Shown here piece by piece: positions 43,618 to 56,262 of a stretch of 64,000 bases of DNA; within the stretch, counting starts at the first letter, position 1, and every line of letters begins with the position of its first letter. The notes under the pieces were generated by a model. That model did no database searches and was not told where the DNA came from. It saw only the letters and a program-made list of their open reading frames with translations. Both the position numbers and the translations under genes were made by a program. Source of the DNA: Pseudo-nitzschia pungens (lineage: Eukaryota > Bacillariophyta > Bacillariophyceae > Bacillariales > Bacillariaceae); assembly GCA_037355855.1 (NCBI GenBank), contig CM074758.1, positions 7,723,001 through 7,787,000 of the forward strand, read 5' to 3'.

Positions 43618-45409
43618 TTGGTTTCGTATTTTGTTTTCTTTTGTTGTTGTTGTTGTTGTTGTCGTCGTCGTTTCCTTTTCGGATCGAGTTTGATTTTATG
43701 GGTTGATTGTATTGGAATGAATTTTTGAAAGTGAATGCCGATGAAAGGCGCGAAAGTTCAGAAACACTCTTCAGAGAAAGTGGTATTCAAGAAAAGTCTT
43801 CGTGATGCGTTGGGTTGTCAAAAAGTGTCACAACAATTAAAGTTAATTTTCTTGTGAGTTAGTGTTTTGATGCTTTGCTCGTGGCATTCACGTTGATTTT
43901 TTGATGCTTTTTTAATCGCTGAAAGAAAGTGTGTTCCGATCGGTATCAGTTCCATCCTCCTCTTTCGGAAGTTCTTTTGCCAATTCGAGTAGAAAGAAAA
44001 GGTAGTAAGTGGTGCGGCGTGTGATTACCTGAAGCACGAGTAATTTACTCGTACGTAATACGAGTACAAGTAACCTTCCTTCTGAGGTCACGTCGTATTT
44101 TCGAGTTCAAGGCGAATCGGCGATTTCCTTTCCGTGACACTTCTGGATGTTCGCATGTGTGACATCTTTCTGCTGTCGTCAAACACATTTCCCGTGTCAC
44201 TTCTTTTTCCATGACGTGTTGTCAAGGCAATCAAAAATTAACCAATTAGAAACAATGGTCGCGTTTTTGGATTGGGGAGTGTGATTGACATTGAGGGTTG
44301 AAGGGTAAGTGCTGTACAAATAATAATCTTACGTAAACGACCAAAATTATTTACTCCATGTCGTCTCAAAAAATAAGAAGGGTGCAACTAGACTACAACT
44401 CGATCACACGAGGGGTGCATCGGGAATCCGGCAAACTACTGCTTATCTGCCGTATCTGTGAATTTAAAGTGTCCGATTCTGTCCATAAGCTTACCAAGTA
44501 ACTTCCCGGTACGATGGAATAAAAGCACAGTAGTGGTTTCCCCTGTTGCTGTGAAGAGAGAAGGAGGGAAGAATGAAGACGGTTCCAAAACACAAAACGC
44601 AATCTAGATGTCAAACTTTAGCACACCACAAATGTCAACCCAACAACATTAGCAGAGCTCATGGTGATAGTAGTACACTGTGGTGGTGAATGCCTCACTC
44701 TTGAAACAAGAAGGGTATGCAGACACGAAAAATAAGAAAAAGGGCAATGGAGGATTACTGCATTATTATTGTGGTGGTTCAACAATTTTCTTGCAGGGAT
44801 ATAATTATTACTAGTAATTACAAAAATCAGTAGGTAAATGCATCCTCCAGAAACAATAAAGTTGCAAAGAGCAGTCATTTACTTTCAAAAAAAGCAAACC
44901 TCCTCCGGACCTTCCAATCATGTCATGTGGATCAGGAGAACATTTTTACAAAGAAATGAAAACGAGGATTCCTTGTCACATGATCAAAATGACAACAATT
45001 GTCTCAGTCTAGTTCTTTGTGCTATTCACAGAGCCAACTTTTGTTGAAAAGCATTTAAAATCGTACAAAGCAAAAAATACTTTTAAAGTCATACAAAGCA
45101 AAAAGTCTAGGGACCAAACAGTTTTGTGTCAGCAAACAATGATGAGGTCTAGGAGTTCATTGCCATTTGGCAACCCGAAATCCCAATCTCCGCAATTTTC
45201 TGTGATAAATGATCTGCTTCCTTTGTAGTACTCCGCTATTAGTAATATCTTTTGCATCAGCTCTATTTCGAAAGCAATTAGTTTGATTCTGTCATTGTCA
45301 ACCTACGAAGAAGCTCATCGAAAGGTTCCCATTAAAAAAACAGGACCTCTGTTCCTACATTTCATCGTTCACTTCTTCTGTTTCGTTCGTTTCAGATTGA
45401 TTTGATTGT
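43618..45409. other. Gene-poor region upstream of the small ORF
   Basis: These 1.8 kb have no credible ORF. Present are a GTT/GTC trinucleotide run (43641-43671), a GTACGTAATACGAGTACAAG block followed by TAACCTTCC near 44050-44078, and a near-direct repeat of TACAAAGCAAAAA at 45062-45075 and 45092-45105. Confidence 0.45.
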
Positions 45410-46462
45410 TTACGATTCAACGGAACTTATCTTTCGTCCCTTGACTTCCGAAATCTGATCCTGAACGTCAAAATAAGAAACATCATCATCGTTGCTTCTA
45501 GCACCTTCAAAATTCACAGTTTCCAAATCATCAATGCTATCTCTCCCGACATGATCGTGGTCCTTGTACTCTTCTGGCAGGCGAATGTCCAAAACACGCA
45601 ACAACGTCAAATCTCGTCGATACCCATTCTTTCGTTGGGAGTGCTTCCTGCGACGTTTCTTGAAGATTATAACTTTTTTGTCTTGAGTGATTTCTTCTAC
45701 CATGACATCCACTTCGGCTCCGGTCACGTGGGGCATACCCACCATGGTTAAGTGAGATGATCCGACCAGTAAAACGTCCTTCAGCGTGTGCACCGATCCA
45801 ATCTTGTATTCTTCTACCGGTTTCAATTTGTTGACAACCAACAAATCGTCGGTGGTCACCTTGTGTTGCGAGCCCGCGAGTTCCAACACCGCAAAGAGTC
45901 CACCTGCGGGATATCCAGCCTTTAATGTCGCCAAGACTGATTTCTTTCGCCGAACGGATCCATCGCGGTTGTAAATGCTGGTCTCATCTTCATCCTCGTC
46001 CTCCCAGTCCTCCTCCGCGTCGTCTTCGTACTCCTCGTCAACGACATCGTTTTGGTCTCCCTCAGCGTCAGAGCTGCCTGCCTGCAAAAGCTCCTTGCTC
46101 TCTTCCTCTTCGATGAATTTTCTTTCCTCCTCTTCAAAGGGATCAAACGGCAAATCATCCTTCCCAATGCCTTCCAAACGAGCGAGAGCTAGTTGTTGCC
46201 CATGGCGTCCTTGCATGGATGCTTCATAGGCTTTCGAATGATCCACCACGGCAAACTGCGATATTGGCGGTTCTTCTTTGCTTTTCGTTGCTGTTGAGTA
46301 CGAGTAATTTCTCAAACTCTGATTATTGTTATAGCAAGGAAGAGTGGTGACATCGGAGGAATCCGAAGCAAATCCCATCCCGAGCCTTTGTCGGACAAGT
46401 CCACCCACCCCAGAGCGCCATCGACGACCTACAATACAGACAGCGGAATTCATTAGGACCAC
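45410..46462 (-). CDS. MRPL21: Mitochondrial-type ribosomal protein bL21
   Basis: Single exon, 350 aa (start 46462, or Met 46453). The bL21 domain spans about residues 185-300: FAVLELAGSQHKVTTDDLL, KIGSVHTLKDVLLVGSSH, then IIFKKRRRKHSQRKNGYRR, the basic loop that contacts 23S-type rRNA, and DLTLLRVLDI. The N-terminus (MVLMNSAVCIVGRRWRSGVG) is basic and free of acids, as for mitochondrial import. Between them is a very acidic stretch of about 70 residues (residues 105-165). Bacterial bL21 is only ~105 aa, so the protein is more than three times the bacterial length. A short acidic tail follows the domain. It shares an upstream region with RRP5, pairing two ribosome-related genes. Confidence 0.87.
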   Translation of the reverse strand: MVLMNSAVCIVGRRWRSGVGGLVRQRLGMGFASDSSDVTTLPCYNNNQSLRNYSYSTATKSKEEPPISQFAVVDHSKAYEASMQGRHGQQLALARLEGIGKDDLPFDPFEEEERKFIEEEESKELLQAGSSDAEGDQNDVVDEEYEDDAEEDWEDEDEDETSIYNRDGSVRRKKSVLATLKAGYPAGGLFAVLELAGSQHKVTTDDLLVVNKLKPVEEYKIGSVHTLKDVLLVGSSHLTMVGMPHVTGAEVDVMVEEITQDKKVIIFKKRRRKHSQRKNGYRRDLTLLRVLDIRLPEEYKDHDHVGRDSIDDLETVNFEGARSNDDDVSYFDVQDQISEVKGRKISSVES

Positions 46463-47136
46463 TTTTTTCTTTCAGTTATAGTTGTTTTGTTTGTTGGGCC
46501 CGTCTGGTGACCAGATCTTCCTGCTTTCTATTTTCTTCTCGATGCGATAGGTTGTCGTTGACGCTGTGGAGGTCTCCCGAAACCAACAACCAACGACCGA
46601 CACACAATCCCGTCGGAAGGGGAACAGATTTGAGAGATAGATTGTGATGACGGTCACGGTTGAAGGCCAGGAAATTTTTAATTAACAAGATTCTAAATTC
46701 TACCGGTAAGGTTTACACCCTTTTCCTTTTCCATTTTTTGTTGAGATGAGATTTTGATCCCAAGTGAGGAATCGTGAGCATGCATACGCTTCATAAGTAT
46801 CATCATAATATATATAGTCCTATGATACGATGAATGAATATCTGACGCATGCCAGACATTTCGACTGTCGTAATCCACCGAATCCGAAAAAATCCCCGCC
46901 CGAAAATCTTACCGGTATTCACAACGTTCATACGAAGTAAGGTTTACTGGTAGATTATTTTTTCATCAGTTCATTCAAGCCCAGTTTTGTTCTTTTCTCT
47001 TCACAAAAATCACGGACGAGAGCCATACAACACGTCCTCTAGTAGAGCCACAACCTTCCGCTTCTCCATCACACAGGGTCGAAAATAGCACTCAGTCTCA
47101 ACAGGAGAAGGCTAAACGGAAGAAAGAACAAAAGTC
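46463..47136. promoter_or_regulatory. Divergent upstream region of bL21 and RRP5 with motif copies
   Basis: These 674 bp between two ribosome-related genes contain TACCGGTAAGGTTTACAC (46701-46718), a TCTTACCGGTATTC (46905-46918) and TACGAAGTAAGGTTTACTGG (46931-46950). These are full-length versions of the recurrent motif. No ORF is seen. Confidence 0.45.
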
Positions 47137-50100
47137 ATGGTGGAAGAGATGTCATTCCCCCGTGGCAGCAGCCACGCTGCCAAGAAGATCGAGACTCAGG
47201 AAAGCGAGACGAAAAAACTGCGTCCTAGCCAGAAACGAAAGGCATCTTCCGGCGAAACGACTGCGAGTGCAACAACCCCAACTGCATCAAGCATCGAAAA
47301 AGACTTTTTATTCGGAAGCAAGAAGAAGAAAGAAGACGGAAGGTCGTCCTCGGCATCAAAACGACGCAAAACAGATGATGCGGCTTCGGGCGGGATCAAC
47401 AATCAATCCCTTTTGCCTCTCGGGGGTGGTGGAGTTGTCGTGTCGACAAGAAAACACAAACAAGGAAGTGGCACCACTACTACTCACATCGAAGCACTGG
47501 GATTTTCGAAGATTGCCAAAGGTACAAAGGTTCTAGCTTGTGTGCGAGAAGTTCAGCAACACTATGCTATTGTCAGCCTGCCAAATCTTTTGACGGCCTA
47601 CATTTTGCCACAGGGCAGGCCTGGTGAGGCCCCGACATACCCACTGGCAAACACGTTGGTAGTTGGACAGACTATTGCTGTCGTCGTTACAAAGATTGCC
47701 ACGGAAACAGTCAAAGGAGGACCGTCCCGCCGTCGAATCCAAGTGTCTCCTCTGCCTGAGGCCGTGAATCCTCGTTTACTCCTGGCAGGAGAGATAGGCG
47801 ATAACAGAGGCAGTGACCTAACGAGTGCTGCCAATCGTCTTGCTCGAGCGTCAGTTCCAATACGGGGACAGATCAAGTCGGTCGAAGACCATGGGTGTGT
47901 CATCGAACTGGGATTCGGAAAACGTGGATTCCTCTCGTTTGATCAAGTTAGTGATGGGAAAGACAAAGGCAACAATTACGTCATTTTAGAAGATGACGAA
48001 GAATATGAAGACGAGGAAGACGACGATTTATCGAAGCGTCCGATTATTTTGCAAAAGGGTAGAATCTACGATTTTATGGTGTTACCAGTAACGACAGCAT
48101 CAGGCCAAGAGCAATCTGCCACAACTGTATTCCCCCTCTCTCTACCAACGATACAGTATATGGCAAAACAAACGGTATCAAGTCTGACGACCACTGGTGG
48201 AAAGAAAGGTGGTAAAGGTAGCAAAGGAGGCAGCAAAAAAACTATCACTATCCCTTTTTCCTTCTCTTCATTAACACCCGGTTGGTTGGTTCAGGTGAAG
48301 GTCGAAGCGATTGCCAACAACGGCCTCTGTGTATCACTATTTGGCAATGTATTTCGGGGTGCGATGGAGTTGAATCACCTGGGAGCGACACTAATTCCAG
48401 ATTCGAAGGACGGAAGCGGGCCGGATGGAGGTTTTCAAAAACTCGCTGCGTCGGTTTTCCACGACCATCAACACTTCACCGCTAGAATATTGGCCGTCGA
48501 TGTACCAACAAAACTGATTCGACTCTCGATGGCTCCTCACATACTAACGCTCGCACAACCCAGTGAGCCCAAGAATCCTATCCAAGACTTTCCAACCGCT
48601 GGAACTATTGTTTCGGACTGTACTGTTATCAAACTCGATCCGGGAATCGGAGCCCTTTTGGCATTGCCACCCAAACACAACATCGAAACGACTTCATTGC
48701 TTCCGAAAACCTTGATGAAGTCGTGCGACCTCTTTCAAAACGAATCCTTCCAAGAAAGTAGTCTCATCCGAAAAGTGTATGTTCATATTTCCAAGGCATT
48801 GGACGAAAGTGAGGAGGCAGGCACCGACAATGACGGGGCTGTCACCAGCAAGTTTCACAAGGAATTCGCACCATCGACAAAACACGATGTTCGGATTTTA
48901 AGCACCGGTCATTGGTTGGAAGGAGTTGCTGCGGGTGGATGTTCCCCTTCCATCTTGAAGGCACACGTCCTTACCCATGCTGACTTGGTTCCTGGAAAAG
49001 TTTACAAGCAGGTCCCTATCTCTAATCACCTATCGGGCGGAAGCGTCTTAGTTCACTTAGGAGGGGGAAGGAGTGGCACTCGGAAGGGAAAGAAAAATAA
49101 ATCTTCTTCGACTTCGCATCAGATTTCCGGACTTATTCCACCGGCTCAATTGTTTGATGTTGTGTCAAAGAACTCTTCTGAATACAGACAACGTGTCTTT
49201 AAGACAAAATACGCTATCGACGCCAAGGTAGATGTAAGAGTTTTGTGGGTCGATCCAGTGCGAAAAAAGTGTTTGGTCACGGCAAAAAAGACGATCGTGC
49301 AAGCCGATGACGAACGAATTATCACTGATTTCGCAGAGGCGAAGGTTGGTCAGCTAGCTGTAGGATTCGTATCCAGGATGGATGACCAGGGTCTTTACAT
49401 CACATTTTGCAATAAGGTCTACGGAAAGGTAACGGCACGGTCGTTGGCAGCAGAGCTAGGCGTAGAAGACCACAAAGAAACCTATAGCGTAGGTGACGTT
49501 GTCACTGCCCGGATCGTAAAAGTGAAAAAGGTTACACGGAAGGGATCTTTTGCAAGAGACGAAGAAGATGATGAAGATGATGATATGGATATTGATGACC
49601 AAGTCCAAGCAAAATCTGGAGGTGTTCGTGAACGTTTTGAATTGATCCTGAGTCTGAAAGGACAAGAAGGTGACGACGATGACGAGGCGATGCATGAAGA
49701 AGAAGTTGATATTCATAATCCTCAACAAGTTCGTCTTAGGGCCGGTGCTATTCTCCCTGGTAAATCAATGAAGATTGTCGAGCTCGTCAATGGAAAAACA
49801 AGGCCATCAGGTGGATATGTTCCTGGCTACGCCATTGTTAGTATCAAGTCGAAACATTTGGTTGATGGAGATTCCCTAGGAAAGGCCAAGATGCTTTCCA
49901 ACGTTGAGTGCAAATTGCCATACAGTAACTTGGTAGATGCGTTTGAGCCTGTTGATATTCTCAACGTTGAAAATATGGACGCCTTGGCCAAACGTGTGCT
50001 TACTGTCGGGAAGAAAATCAAACAGAAAGGATTGGTTTTAGTTGACCCGCATAAGTCGAATGTTGACTACGCGAGTGGAATCGGAGCGATGCCCGTGGTT

Positions 50101-53100
50101 TCTCTTCGAAAGAGGCTGATCGAGACAATAGAAAATCAACCAAATGTGGAGGATGCAAAATCTAGTAAAATGCCTCTTGTGCCATCACAAGACACAAACT
50201 TGTATGTTGGTGCCCATCTCCTTGGTTTTGTGGCCCAGGTTGACACACGGCATGGTGCATTTGTAAGATTTTTGGATGGAATGACCGGCATGGTCTCCAA
50301 AAAAAGTGGCGGCCTTCAACTTCGTCTCTACGACACGTTGGTAACAAAGATCTCTGTGATCGATGATTCTGTTCTTCCCCACCGTATTTTACTTGAGCCT
50401 GTTTTGAGACCCGGCGATAATGCCAATATCAACGCGAAACATATCGATGTATCTTTCAAGGCTGGTGACAAGATTCCCAAGGCAAAACTGGCGAAGATTG
50501 GTTTCTACGAAGCATCGTTGACAACAGGTCCTAACAATGAACGACTTTTCATGCATTGTGCAGATAAAGATTCCAAATTGTCTGTCATCAAAGAACGTAA
50601 AACCCCCATGGCTAAACAGTCATCTGGCAGCAAACCCGTCATCACCAAGAGCCATCCTTTTTACAGCATGAAAACTGGCAAAGAGCTAGAAGATTTGACT
50701 GTCCTTTCCGTCGACACAAGTGGGAATCAGGTCAAGATTTGGGTCACCGACAAGGATATCGATGGCGAAAATACAGAAAATAATTCGCCTCTATTCGTTG
50801 AAAAGGCTTCTGATCTCAAGCCAGGAATGAAGGTGAATTGCGTGGTCGTCGCATGCGGAAAAGATAATAGCGGAATATTTGTTCAAGTCGGTCCTAAAGT
50901 TCAGGGTTTTGTTTCCGGCTTGGAACTTTCACGTAACACTGAAGTTTTGAACGATATGACATCAAATGTTCAGATAGGATCTCTAATCGAATGCTGCGTT
51001 GTAAAGGTGCAGGCCAAAGGTGATTCCAATGAGTCATTTTTGTTATTGTCTGTATTGGCTTGTGAGTCAAAATCTAAGGAAATCCCTAAGCCTACTGCCG
51101 GTGATCTTGTTGTTGGAAGAATCAACAAGGCAATCAAGCCGGCATTTGCTCCTTCCCTGATGCTGGATTTGCGCGGAGGTGCCGTCGGTCGATGCTGTAT
51201 TACCGAGCTTGATGAACCAGATGAATGGATAAATATGCCTTTGGGGCAATCCACGAAAAAGGAAGCTGTGAAGACAGATGACGACGATGCAATGGACGAG
51301 AATGATGACGAGAAAGAAACACCAGAACAAGAAGATAACGAGGATGTGAGTAAATTGTCCTTCTGATGTCGTTGCGAGTGCACCTGCGGAACGGTTATAT
51401 CCTTTTTTCGTGAATAAACTGTGAAGCGTAGTTCTTAGGAATTGCTGGAATGGTGCAAATATTATTATTGGTTGTTGGTGTGGAGAGACTAGTCTATACC
51501 AAAGACAAGTAGCGATGAACTACCTCCTACATTATTTCCCAGTCAGAATTCAGCCTAACCTTCTGCTTTTCGTTTGTCGTTTTGTATTATATTGACTATC
51601 CAGAGCTTTCCAGAACAAGGAGTACGTTGAATGCCGAGTACTCAATGGCAACTCGAACGGGAAATTTGTTGACGTGAGTTTGCGTTCAAGTCGAATCAGC
51701 GGTGACCTTGACGATGATCCTGTTCCAGATGCCGGAGACATAGTCCAAGGTTATGTGTTACAAACGACGACCAAAGGGTGTTTTGTCCGTTTCTCCAGAA
51801 CAGTCGAAGGACGATCAACACTCAAAGAACTTTGCGATGGCTACATTGCAAATCCAAGTTTATCGTTCCCTATGGGGAGACTTGTTGTCGGAAAAATCAA
51901 AGAGACCCGACCCGTTTCGAAGAAAGGAAGGCGTTCGAAGAATGCTGTGACTATTCAAGCCGATGTAGATATGAGAGAGTCGGTTCTCGTGCAAGATGAA
52001 GATAAGCTACTGTCGTTTGAAGACATTCACGCAGGACAGAAGTACAAGGGAACGGTACAAACGGTCACCAAGTACGGTGTTTTCGTACGAATCGAACGCA
52101 GTAATATGGATGGCCTGGTGCACTTGAGTGAATGCAGTGACAAGTTTATCAAGGATTTGGATCTACTGTACAGTCCTGGAGATCTGGTCAAGGTCCTAGT
52201 GCTCAAGAAAGATGATGAGGCAAAGAGGCTTGCTCTAAGCATGAAGGCTAGTCATTTCGAGGGTGACGAGGATACAGATGACTCCTCAGTTGATAGCGAT
52301 ATTGAAATGAAAGACAGCGACGATGAGAGTGTTGATATGGAGGATGTTAGAGAGCTTCAAGATTCTGACGATGGTTCTGATTCCGACGACGAAAATTTTG
52401 CGGCGAAGCTTGCTGCCAAAATGAATGATGAAGAGGGCGAAAGCGGGGATGATGATAGTGATGATGATAGTGAAGGTGATAGTGACGACGACGAGTCTGA
52501 CGATGATGACGGCAGCTCGTCTTCCGAGGACGAGAGCGACGATGCCAAGAACGATGAAGATATATTAGATACTAACGTTGGGTTCAGTTGGGGTGCAGGA
52601 GCCCTTGGAAATAACTCAACTGGAGCTCGGACGAAAGAAACCCAAGACGATTCATCTGACGACAGTGACTCTGACTCGGACAGTGACGATGATGAATCTG
52701 GGAACGAAAAATCCAAATCCCGCAAATCACGAAAGCGTCAAGCCAAGAAGCGCCTCGAGGAACAAGAGACTTCACGCCGTGAAACCGCTCTTGCCGACGG
52801 AACTGCTGACAGCAACCCTGAGACAGCTGGTGATTTTGAGCGTTTGTTGAGTGGAGAACCGAACAATTCGGAACTCTGGATCCGTTACATGGCCTTCCAC
52901 CTGTCTCTCGCGGACATCCCATCGGCGCGCAAAGTTGCCGAAAAGGCCTTGGAACGCATCGAGTTTAGAGAAGAAAAAGAAAAACTCAACGTTTGGTCTG
53001 CTCTTCTCACACTTGAGCACAAGTTTGGTAACGACGACACCTTCCAAGGCGTTATCGACCAGGCATGCAAGCAAAACAACCCGAAACAGGTATACTTGCG

Positions 53101-53644
53101 AGCCTGCGAAATCAAAGCCAACGACGTTGAACAGTCATCCAATGATCCTGCTTCCGTACAGAAAGCGGATGCGTTGTTCGCCACAATGTGCAAGAAACAC
53201 AAATCCAAGAAAAAGGTATGGCTTGCTCACATGCAGTACTTGCTAAAGCAGTCGCGTGATCAAGATGCTCATGCTCTCATGAAACGAGCAGTGCTAAGCT
53301 TGGCTACCCACAAGCATGCAGAAATGATGAGCAAGTTTGCACAAATGGAGTTTGAGCTCGGAAGTCCCGAGCGCGGTCGAACTATCTTCGACGGCCTTCT
53401 ACTGAAATACAGCAAACGATTGGATCTTTTCTTTGTGTACTTGGATAAAGAATGCAAATTCGGAAACGTGGATCATGCCCGATCCATGCTGGAAAAGAAG
53501 GTAGAAGAACGAAAACTATCCGATCGTCAAATGAAGAGCCTGTTCAAGAAATGGTACAGGATGGAAGAAGAACACGGCACTGAAGAAACTCAAGAGCACG
53601 TCAAGGAATCGGCGCGTGCTTATGTTACGACGTCTAGAAAGTAG
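47137..53644 (+). CDS. RRP5: RRP5/PDCD11, rRNA-processing scaffold with S1 and HAT repeats
   Basis: Exons are 47137-51345 and 51614-53644, with intron 51346-51613 (GTGAGT...TTCCAG); the product is 2079 aa. The N-terminus is Lys/Ser-rich with basic clusters. Many S1 RNA-binding repeats follow, for example IAKGTKVLACVREVQQHYAI, VPIRGQIKSVEDHGCVIELG, GWLVQVKVEAIANNGLCVSL and, in exon 2, GQKYKGTVQTVTKYGVFVRI. A highly acidic Asp/Ser region (residues ~1600-1790) precedes about 270 residues of HAT/TPR repeats (SELWIRYMAFHLSLADIPSA, KLNVWSALLTLEHKFG, KKVWLAHMQYLLKQ). That order defines Rrp5, which is needed for early cleavages of both 18S and 5.8S/25S precursors in the nucleolus. The exon join (EDNED|NKEYVECRVLNG) restores an S1 repeat and removes in-frame stops. 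Confidence 0.93.
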
Positions 53645-54833
53645 TTTAATTTTACCAAATAGGCCACTTGTAAAATATTATCATTCTCAAACCTGAATTT
53701 CATATACTCAACACGACTTGTTAAGACTTGTTTTAACAAGTCGTGTTGACTATGGAGTGAGACGAGAAAAGAGACACTTCTGGTGCGATGTCCGACAAAA
53801 GCAGTTGGAAGCTTTTGAAAAATAACTGTTTGACCTTTCGACAGACCGACAGGGAGCAGTAAAATATCTGTACTAGTGGTTGCATTCGTCACGTACTCAT
53901 CGGGATTGGGATGGTGGTGTTTGTTTGTCAACGATGACCTTCTTTTGAGAAATGCGGGGAAAAAAATAGCACACAATCCCTATGAGTAAAAGGACCGAAT
54001 TCTTGCCATAATCGATTAATTTGCATGAGATTCTTCCGTCCCCAGTCGCTGCAGAAATGAGGCACTTTGTAACTAGTACGTCGACACTTTTTTTCACCGT
54101 ACCAGGTACGTAGAAATAAGCGGAAAATTGTTGAGTACTGTAATGAAATAATAATGGTACGAGTTCAAAATAGTCAAGCAGGCTGAAATATTATCCTTCG
54201 GTACGGGTATCGTACATGTGCTGTCACACCTTGATCGCTGATTGGAAAGAGATTTTCTGAATGAAGTAAACGAAATAGTCATAAATGATGATAATAATGA
54301 CGATGAAAACACAACGTAACTATTTTTTGCATCCGTTTTTCCGCTAGGAACGCGCCATCGTTATTGATTGAGGTTGAAGGTAAGGGTACTTGTACGTACG
54401 GTACGGCGTAGCATGAGACCCGGCACAACACTCGTGCGAAGAAAAACGAAGAACCGCGAGAACTTATTTATTTTTTTTGGCGCATCACTTCTCCCGTGAA
54501 TTTGTAGCCGCGGAACTGTATTATCAGTACAGAATTTGCATGCGGACAACAGTACAATTAGGTAAGTACTGGTACTTCTACTCTGTAAATTCTTCGTTGA
54601 CGAAAGCCTTTTTCTTTCTTCAATTTTGACTATTATTTCTACCCGAAGCGTTATTATTATTATTTTTTCAATCCCCTGCGCCTTTTCGGGTGATACTGCG
54701 ATGATAATCGCACGACTAATCACCATTCCAAACACAACAGCAACATACTGTCTCACATTCGGCTTCAATTAGAACACAAGGCATTCAAAATTTCGACGAA
54801 TCTCAGAATATCGCGACGTTCCAGTTCGATACC
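53645..54833. other. Gap upstream of the conserved hypothetical gene
   Basis: About 1.2 kb. It contains a perfect hairpin just after RRP5 (listed separately), a TACCAGGTACGTAG block near 54100, and weak relatives of the recurrent motif (GAAGGTAAGGGTACTTGTAC at 54374). No gene is seen. Confidence 0.5.
53708..53749. repeat. Perfect 17-bp hairpin 64 bp after RRP5
   Basis: TCAACACGACTTGTTAA (53708-53724) and its exact reverse complement (53733-53749) surround an 8-nt loop. It falls in the expected RRP5 3' untranslated region. It could affect mRNA 3' processing or be a small insertion footprint. Confidence 0.85.
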
Positions 54834-55733
54834 ATGACGGCTCTGACGTATGCTTCTGATGCCACCAATCAAACCAGCCGTATGAGCTTCAGCAGCAAAG
54901 GTTCTGTCGCAACCGCTTCTGATGAGTCACCAGTAGCGCGGTCAACGGATACGATTACTGGAGGTGATGAGGAGGGAGAATCATCGGCACCATTCCAATT
55001 TTCAGTGGTGCCAGGCCAATCGTCGCGTCTTGGAGATTCTGGGTCAAATCGAAGCGGCGACGATGGCACCAAAGCAATCGTCAAGAACAAACCAGCTGGC
55101 AAGAGGAAGAAACGAGTTAGCTGGGACAGAATACACACGCGAGAATTTGTTCTCGTTGTAGGAGACCATCCCATGTGCCAGGATGGTCTACCGGTTTCGT
55201 TGGGGTGGCAATACAACGATTACAGTTGCTCTACGAAAAGCATGAATCCTTTACCTGCCATCACCGCACACGATGTCAAGCAGAACGGTGGGAATGCATC
55301 TTCTCCGATACGACAGCAAGAGCGACATGCTCCCCAAACGGAGCTGAGCGAACGAAGACAATCTTATGTATTTCCTCGAAGACTGAGTTACGAAGAACGG
55401 AGGGAGAGACTTGTGTCCGTTTCAAATCTTACGCTCGATCAAATCAAGAACGACGAAATCGATCTGGTAGTCAGAACCCTGAAAGAGTCCTGGGACGTCG
55501 AAGATCGAATGGATGAGAGTGGACAAGTCGATTACGACATTGTCATGCAGCCCATTGAAATCGACAACGCAATCTATCCATTTGACGACGACAATTGGAT
55601 GGAACTAGACGACATGGGCATGGTTCCTGGGGTGGACTTGAACGCTGAAGATCTGGGGGATATCACTAACTTTGAATGGATCGATAGCGAGGTTCGCAAT
55701 AGCGCGAGTCTAGCACCGGTCACAAGGACGTAA
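54834..55733 (+). CDS. Conserved hypothetical protein, diatom-type family
   Basis: Single exon, 299 aa. The first ~90 residues are Ser/Thr/Gly-rich and disordered. A compact segment KKRVSWDRIHTREFVLVVGD then HPMCQDGLPVSLGWQY resembles a module I recall in many diatom hypothetical proteins (V-x-F/W-x-x-h-x-h-R-E-F/Y, GD-P-C, G-PhSLxW). A second block, LSYEERRERLVSVSNLTLDQ, is a helical segment that usually accompanies it. The C-terminus is very acidic (DDDNWMELDDMG). No signal peptide is seen. Function is unknown; the basic KRKKR patch could allow nuclear entry. Family assignment rests on remembered pattern, not a search. Confidence 0.75.
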   Translation: MTALTYASDATNQTSRMSFSSKGSVATASDESPVARSTDTITGGDEEGESSAPFQFSVVPGQSSRLGDSGSNRSGDDGTKAIVKNKPAGKRKKRVSWDRIHTREFVLVVGDHPMCQDGLPVSLGWQYNDYSCSTKSMNPLPAITAHDVKQNGGNASSPIRQQERHAPQTELSERRQSYVFPRRLSYEERRERLVSVSNLTLDQIKNDEIDLVVRTLKESWDVEDRMDESGQVDYDIVMQPIEIDNAIYPFDDDNWMELDDMGMVPGVDLNAEDLGDITNFEWIDSEVRNSASLAPVTRT

Positions 55734-56262
55734 ACATCGAGCTGCATTGCACATAATTACTAAACGAACTGAAATGCTTGTCATCCAGGTTGCAAGTCTG
55801 TTGATCACATGTTATCGATGCCTCGAATGCATCTTCGTTCTCTTTGTAGTCGCTTTCCCATATCGAATTCGTCGAACAGAACGCAGTCCAATTCTACATT
55901 ATTCATGACTACTCTTTGAAAATCTATCTTTGGCAACGCTCACACCATAGCTTTCAGCTAACAAGACAGATGTCTTGACGAGCAACGATCATTCGCATGA
56001 TTGCTTAGTGGTATATCGCTCTGTTCAAAAATCTAATGTTGCTAGCAACCATGTACCTCGTACCGTTCATAATCACTCTATGCATAATTTCATGATTCAG
56101 GGCAGACACAACGACTTCTAACACGACCTGCAACAGCCTTGATAGATTATGGTACTATAAATAAGTAAAATGTGACGACTATCATGACACTTTTTGATCG
56201 AAAGAACTTGTAACTGATAACCCCATATCAGATTGAGATACACATGTTTGCATTAAAACAAG
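55734..56262. other. Gap between converging genes
   Basis: 529 bp between the hypothetical gene and SPC24, AT-rich. No copy of the recurrent TAAGGTT motif, no ORF and no obvious repeat. Confidence 0.55.

Noticed and set aside
45922..46229. Ser-rich and Arg-rich ORFs across the acidic part of bL21
   Set aside because: They are antisense or frame-shifted readings of the GAG/GAC-rich acidic tract.
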